DNA of 64,000 nt from Albirhodobacter sp048262715 (GTDB lineage: Bacteria > Pseudomonadota > Alphaproteobacteria > Rhodobacterales > Rhodobacteraceae), in contig JBLXEV010000011.1 of assembly GCA_048262715.1 (NCBI GenBank), positions 1-64,000 of the forward strand. Direction: 5' to 3'. Positions 61,248 through 64,000 of this stretch are shown piece by piece. Made by a program: the position numbers and the translations under genes. The notes below the pieces were generated by a model. The model saw only the letters and a list, made by a program, of their open reading frames with translations. It ran no database searches and was not told where the DNA came from. Each line of letters opens with the position of its first letter. Position 1 is the first letter of the stretch.

Positions 61248-61832
61248 CTTTCGTCCTTTCTGATCCGGCCCCGCTTTGGGCAACCGGTCGGTGACGCGCA
61301 GCCACGCATCGCTGCACGCCACCGAGGGAGGCATATTTGTTGTTGATAAAAATACTCGGAATACCGCGAAGTGCAAGATGTGACAAACAGCGCAGCGCGT
61401 ATCTTGTGCGCGCTGTGATATAACGTCGCCCGATGGACGTGTCGCACCGCCCGAGACCACCCGAGACAAACACTCTCGTTGCAAAGGACGGCAGCGGGGC
61501 TCCGCTGGGCTGCAAATAATACCTGAGTTTTTTACTTTACTATCTGTTTGCCGCATGACATTTTCTCCGCAGGCAGCAAGGCGGGGCCTCCCGCATCGTT
61601 TCCGCCGCAGCTTTCGTGCTGGGCGCGCGGCGGTCGCACCCAGACGATGCGCGAGGCGCGAGACCCCACGCGGAGCCATTCCCTCTCCGTCTGAGGTCTG
61701 TTGCGTGATCTCCCGCACGCGCCGTCTTGCCACTGCCTTCCTGCCAGCTTGCGCCAGCCTCCCGCTTCCCCCGCCCTCACGGCACCACCGCCCGATCTCT
61801 GCCTCGGGCCAAAGCTGCGGACATTGCGCCAG
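61248..61832. other. Divergent control region of the siderophore locus
   Basis: This 585-base gap lies between the siderophore-interacting protein gene and the isochorismate synthase gene. It is AT-rich at about 61325-61365 and 61515-61560, where promoters are likely. A dyad, ACAGCGC (61387-61393) and GCGCTGT (61410-61416), could be an operator. I found no clear Fur, RirA or Irr box by eye and no gene; the open frames here look like shadows. Confidence 0.5.
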
Positions 61833-63122
61833 ATGAATATCTCTCTTCTCCCCCCCGCCTCCACCGCGCACTCCACCCTGCGCTCCACTGCGCGCCACGA
61901 GTCGCCTGCCATTGGCGCGGGCAGCCCTCTCACCGAGGCCAGCCCCTTCCTGTTCCACGGCCCCGAGGGGAGCTGCATCGCCCAAGGCCAAGCCCAGCCG
62001 ATTGCGCGCGGCACCAAAGACACGCTGGCACAGCGGATTGCTGACGCTTGGGCCGCGACCTCGGGGCAAGGCATGATCGGCGGGGCATTGCCGTTTGAGA
62101 GCGGCGCGCAAGATTGCCTCTGGCATAGCCCGCAGGCGAGCACGATCTGGCCCGCCGCCCTGCGCGCGCCCCATATTGCCACCAGCAGCAGCGCTTCCCT
62201 CGCGCCGATCCCTGCGGCGGCGGTCGCGATCACCCCCGCCCCGAGCGCCAGCGCCTATGCACAAGCGGTGGCCCGCGCGCTGTCGATAATGCGCGCCGAG
62301 TACGGGCAGAACGAGGCCCTCGAAAAGCTCGTCCTGTCGCGGGCCTTGGTGATCCAGACGCAAGCCCCGATTGCCCGCGATCTCCTGCTCGCGCGGCTGG
62401 CCGCCGACCCCGCCGCGACCGCGTTTCAGGTGCGTCTTCCCGATCCCGCCGCCTCAAGCGCGGGCCAGCCGCAACGCGTGCTGATGGGGGCGACGCCGGA
62501 GCTATTGGTGCAAAAGACGGGCGATGTGATCCGCTCGCATCCCCTCGCTGGCTCCGCCCGCCGCGAGGCCGACCCCGCGCGCGATCGCGCCAAGGGCGAG
62601 GCGCTCAACGCGTCCGAGAAAGACCAGCGCGAACATGCGCTGGTGGTGGAATACATCCTCGATACGCTGGCCCCTGACTGCCGTGATCTCACCTGCCCCA
62701 AAGGCACCACGCTGACGCAAACCCGCAGCATGTGGCATCTGGGCACCCGCATCGAGGGGCGGCTGAAGGATCGCGAGACGCCTTCCGTACTGCTCGCCGC
62801 CAAGCTGCACCCGACGCCCGCCGTCTGCGGCGTGCCCCATACCCGCGCCGAGGCGCTGATCCGCGAGCTGGAGCCAGATCCGCGCGGGTTCTACGCGGGC
62901 GCGGTGGGCTGGTGTAGCGCCTCGGGCGACGGCGCGTGGTATGTCGCGATCCGCAGTGCCGAGATTTGCGGCACGCAAGCGCGGCTGTTCGCGGGGGCGG
63001 GCATCGTCGCGGGCTCCGATCCGATGGCTGAGGCCGCAGAGACCGGCGCGAAATTCGGCGCCATGCTGGCCGCACTCGGGCTGCCGCTCGATGCCGGTAT
63101 GGCTGGCGTTGTACAAGACTAA
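61833..63122 (+). CDS. entC: Isochorismate synthase
   Basis: This enzyme converts chorismate to isochorismate, the first step of 2,3-dihydroxybenzoate (DHB) synthesis. The 429-residue chorismate-binding domain shows EKLVLSRAL, LMGATPELLVQ, HPLAGSARR, EHALVVEYILDTLAP, LHPTPAVCGVP and GFYAGAVGWCSASGDG, all typical of EntC/DhbC. The ATG at 61833 has a weak ribosome site; the frame is open to 61701. It is followed 15 bases later by the isochorismatase gene, so they form one operon. Confidence 0.93.
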   Translation: MNISLLPPASTAHSTLRSTARHESPAIGAGSPLTEASPFLFHGPEGSCIAQGQAQPIARGTKDTLAQRIADAWAATSGQGMIGGALPFESGAQDCLWHSPQASTIWPAALRAPHIATSSSASLAPIPAAAVAITPAPSASAYAQAVARALSIMRAEYGQNEALEKLVLSRALVIQTQAPIARDLLLARLAADPAATAFQVRLPDPAASSAGQPQRVLMGATPELLVQKTGDVIRSHPLAGSARREADPARDRAKGEALNASEKDQREHALVVEYILDTLAPDCRDLTCPKGTTLTQTRSMWHLGTRIEGRLKDRETPSVLLAAKLHPTPAVCGVPHTRAEALIRELEPDPRGFYAGAVGWCSASGDGAWYVAIRSAEICGTQARLFAGAGIVAGSDPMAEAAETGAKFGAMLAALGLPLDAGMAGVVQD

Positions 63123-63137
63123 CCAAAGGAAACGACC

Positions 63138-63806
63138 ATGGCTTTGCCCACAATCCCCGCCTACACCCTCCCCGATCCGGACGCCCTGCCCGCCGCCCGC
63201 GCGCCGTGGCAACCTGCCGCCGAGCGCTGCGTGCTTTTGGTGCATGACATGCAGCGCTATTTCTGCGCGCCGTTCCCGCAAGATCTTACCCCCTTGCCGC
63301 AAGTGATCGCCCATATTGCCGCGCTGATCAAAGCCGCGCGCGCGGCGGGCGTTCCGGTGGTTTACACCGCGCAGAATGGCGATCAGTTCCGACCAGATCG
63401 CGGCTTGCAGGCCGATCTGTGGGGCGCGGGCATGCGGGCGATCCCTGAGCATCAGGAGATCCTCGCCGCGCTGAAGCCCACCTCGGACGACATTGTGCTG
63501 GTCAAACACCGTTACAGCGCGTTCCAGCGCTCCAATCTCGAAACTCTGATGCGGGCACGGGGACGCGATCAATTGCTGATCACTGGGATCTACGCCCATA
63601 TCGGCTGTCTTGCGACCGCCGCAGAGGCCTTCCAGCGCGATATCGAACCCTTTGCGATTGCCGATGCGCAGGCCGATTTCAGCCGCGAGAAACACGATAT
63701 GGCGATGCGCTGGGTGGCCGATTGCTGCGGCGGCGTGATCGGGACAGATCACGCGCTGGCGATGATGCACGCAGCGGGGCGTTCCGCCACATGCGAGGTC
63801 GCTTGA
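63138..63806 (+). CDS. Isochorismatase (EntB/VibB type, without carrier domain)
   Basis: The 222-residue protein hydrolyses isochorismate to 2,3-dihydro-DHB and pyruvate. It has CVLLVHDMQRYF with the catalytic Asp, YTAQNGDQ, LVKHRYSAFQRS with the Lys and ITGIYAHIGCLATAAEAF, all close to EntB/VibB. EntB is about 285 residues and ends in an aryl carrier domain; this protein stops before that, so the carrier must be elsewhere. The next gene starts one base after its stop. Confidence 0.93.
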   Translation: MALPTIPAYTLPDPDALPAARAPWQPAAERCVLLVHDMQRYFCAPFPQDLTPLPQVIAHIAALIKAARAAGVPVVYTAQNGDQFRPDRGLQADLWGAGMRAIPEHQEILAALKPTSDDIVLVKHRYSAFQRSNLETLMRARGRDQLLITGIYAHIGCLATAAEAFQRDIEPFAIADAQADFSREKHDMAMRWVADCCGGVIGTDHALAMMHAAGRSATCEVA

Positions 63807-63807
63807 G

Positions 63808-64000
63808 ATGCAATTGAGCGGATTTGACGGGCGCGCAGCCTTTGTCACAGGGGCAGCGGGCGGCATCGGGCTGGCGCTTGTCGCGCAATTGCGCGCGGCG
63901 GGTGCGAGGGTCACGGCCACGGATACGGGCGAGGCCATTGATCGGGCCCGCGCGGCTGGGCGGGTGATTGAGGATGCGCAAACGCAGTGGCGCGCGCTCG
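63808..64000 (+). CDS. entA: 2,3-dihydro-2,3-dihydroxybenzoate dehydrogenase, 5' part only
   Basis: The frame starts at the ATG at 63808 and runs open to the window edge (64 codons). It has the short-chain dehydrogenase NAD motif AAFVTGAAGGIGLALVAQL followed by GARVTATDTG, and its place after isochorismate synthase and isochorismatase makes EntA the best call. It would oxidise 2,3-dihydro-DHB to DHB. The catalytic Tyr-x-x-x-Lys lies outside the window. Confidence 0.85.
   Translation, partial: MQLSGFDGRAAFVTGAAGGIGLALVAQLRAAGARVTATDTGEAIDRARAAGRVIEDAQTQWRAL

Noticed and set aside
60465..62363. A 632-codon reading of the siderophore-interacting protein frame
   Set aside because: The extra 370 residues overlap the isochorismate synthase gene antisense and are low-complexity; the ATG at 61247 has a ribosome site and gives the family's normal length.
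1..64000. CRISPR arrays, rRNA genes and insertion sequences
   Set aside because: No regularly spaced direct repeats, no rRNA-like stretches and no transposase genes were seen; the only mobile-element sign is the integrase fragment at the left edge.

Overview
The window is chromosomal DNA from a GC-rich alphaproteobacterium, most likely of the Rhodobacterales (Rhodobacteraceae). The evidence is the mix of genes: a cytochrome c2 with an aa3-type CtaD, a PhaR/phasin/PhaC/PhaZ polyhydroxyalkanoate set with CTGC-N3-GCAG operators, a folB-folP-glmM string, glyQ and glyS flanking a small anchored protein, and tRNAs with encoded CCA. The genus cannot be fixed from the sequence alone. Nearly all of it is core genome. 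The one clear sign of mobile DNA is at the left edge, where the 5' part of a tyrosine-recombinase-type integrase gene lies against the 3' end of tRNA-Ser.

Layout. 1-400: integrase fragment and tRNA-Ser(UGA). 577-7137: a tight forward operon for a SPOR lipoprotein, D-Ala-D-Ala carboxypeptidase, Tmk, HolB, TatD-family nuclease, PhnP-like metallohydrolase and an AEC transporter. 7334-12288 (reverse): a polyamine-type ABC importer. 12766-17153: tRNA-Leu(GAG), lipB, cytochrome c2, ctaD and a DUF2244 protein. 17264-19443: a lipoprotein and YqeY-type gene divergent from carA. 19651-25069: a c-di-GMP-domain glycosyltransferase, GntR regulator, HAD nucleotidase, small membrane protein and a UbiH-type monooxygenase. 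25159-27229: two overlapping Lrp/AsnC genes divergent from ilvC. 27297-37895 (reverse): glmM, folP, folB, a SleB-type hydrolase, a divergent PPDK-like enzyme, glyS, an anchored protein and glyQ.

38155-45288: a pseudo-protease, trkH and pyc. 45598-45810: two identical tRNA-Gly(GCC) genes. 45974-50596: a pseudo-receiver protein and the his genes in the order B-H-A-F-E, with one reverse-strand DUF2147 gene between hisH and hisA. 50691-55520: the PHA storage locus. 55567-60371: two alpha/beta hydrolases, thrS, a cold-shock gene and an ArsC-like protein. 60465-64000: the start of a catechol siderophore locus, with a siderophore-interacting reductase divergent from isochorismate synthase, isochorismatase and a truncated DHB dehydrogenase.

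How the genes work together: PhaC makes storage polymer, PhaP coats the granule, PhaZ degrades it, and PhaR is expected to repress phaP by binding a site inside its promoter spacer. HisB-H-A-F-E cover most of histidine synthesis. Pyc and the PPDK-like enzyme act at the pyruvate/PEP/oxaloacetate node. No wholly new multi-gene system was found. The least explained items are single proteins that look catalytically altered (pseudo-receiver with a cysteine cluster, pseudo-trypsin with SPOR and peptidoglycan-binding domains, alpha/beta hydrolase with Trp for the nucleophile Ser), the C-terminal half of FolB, the c-di-GMP-type glycosyltransferase, and a dispersed GGGATATTT palindromic repeat family.
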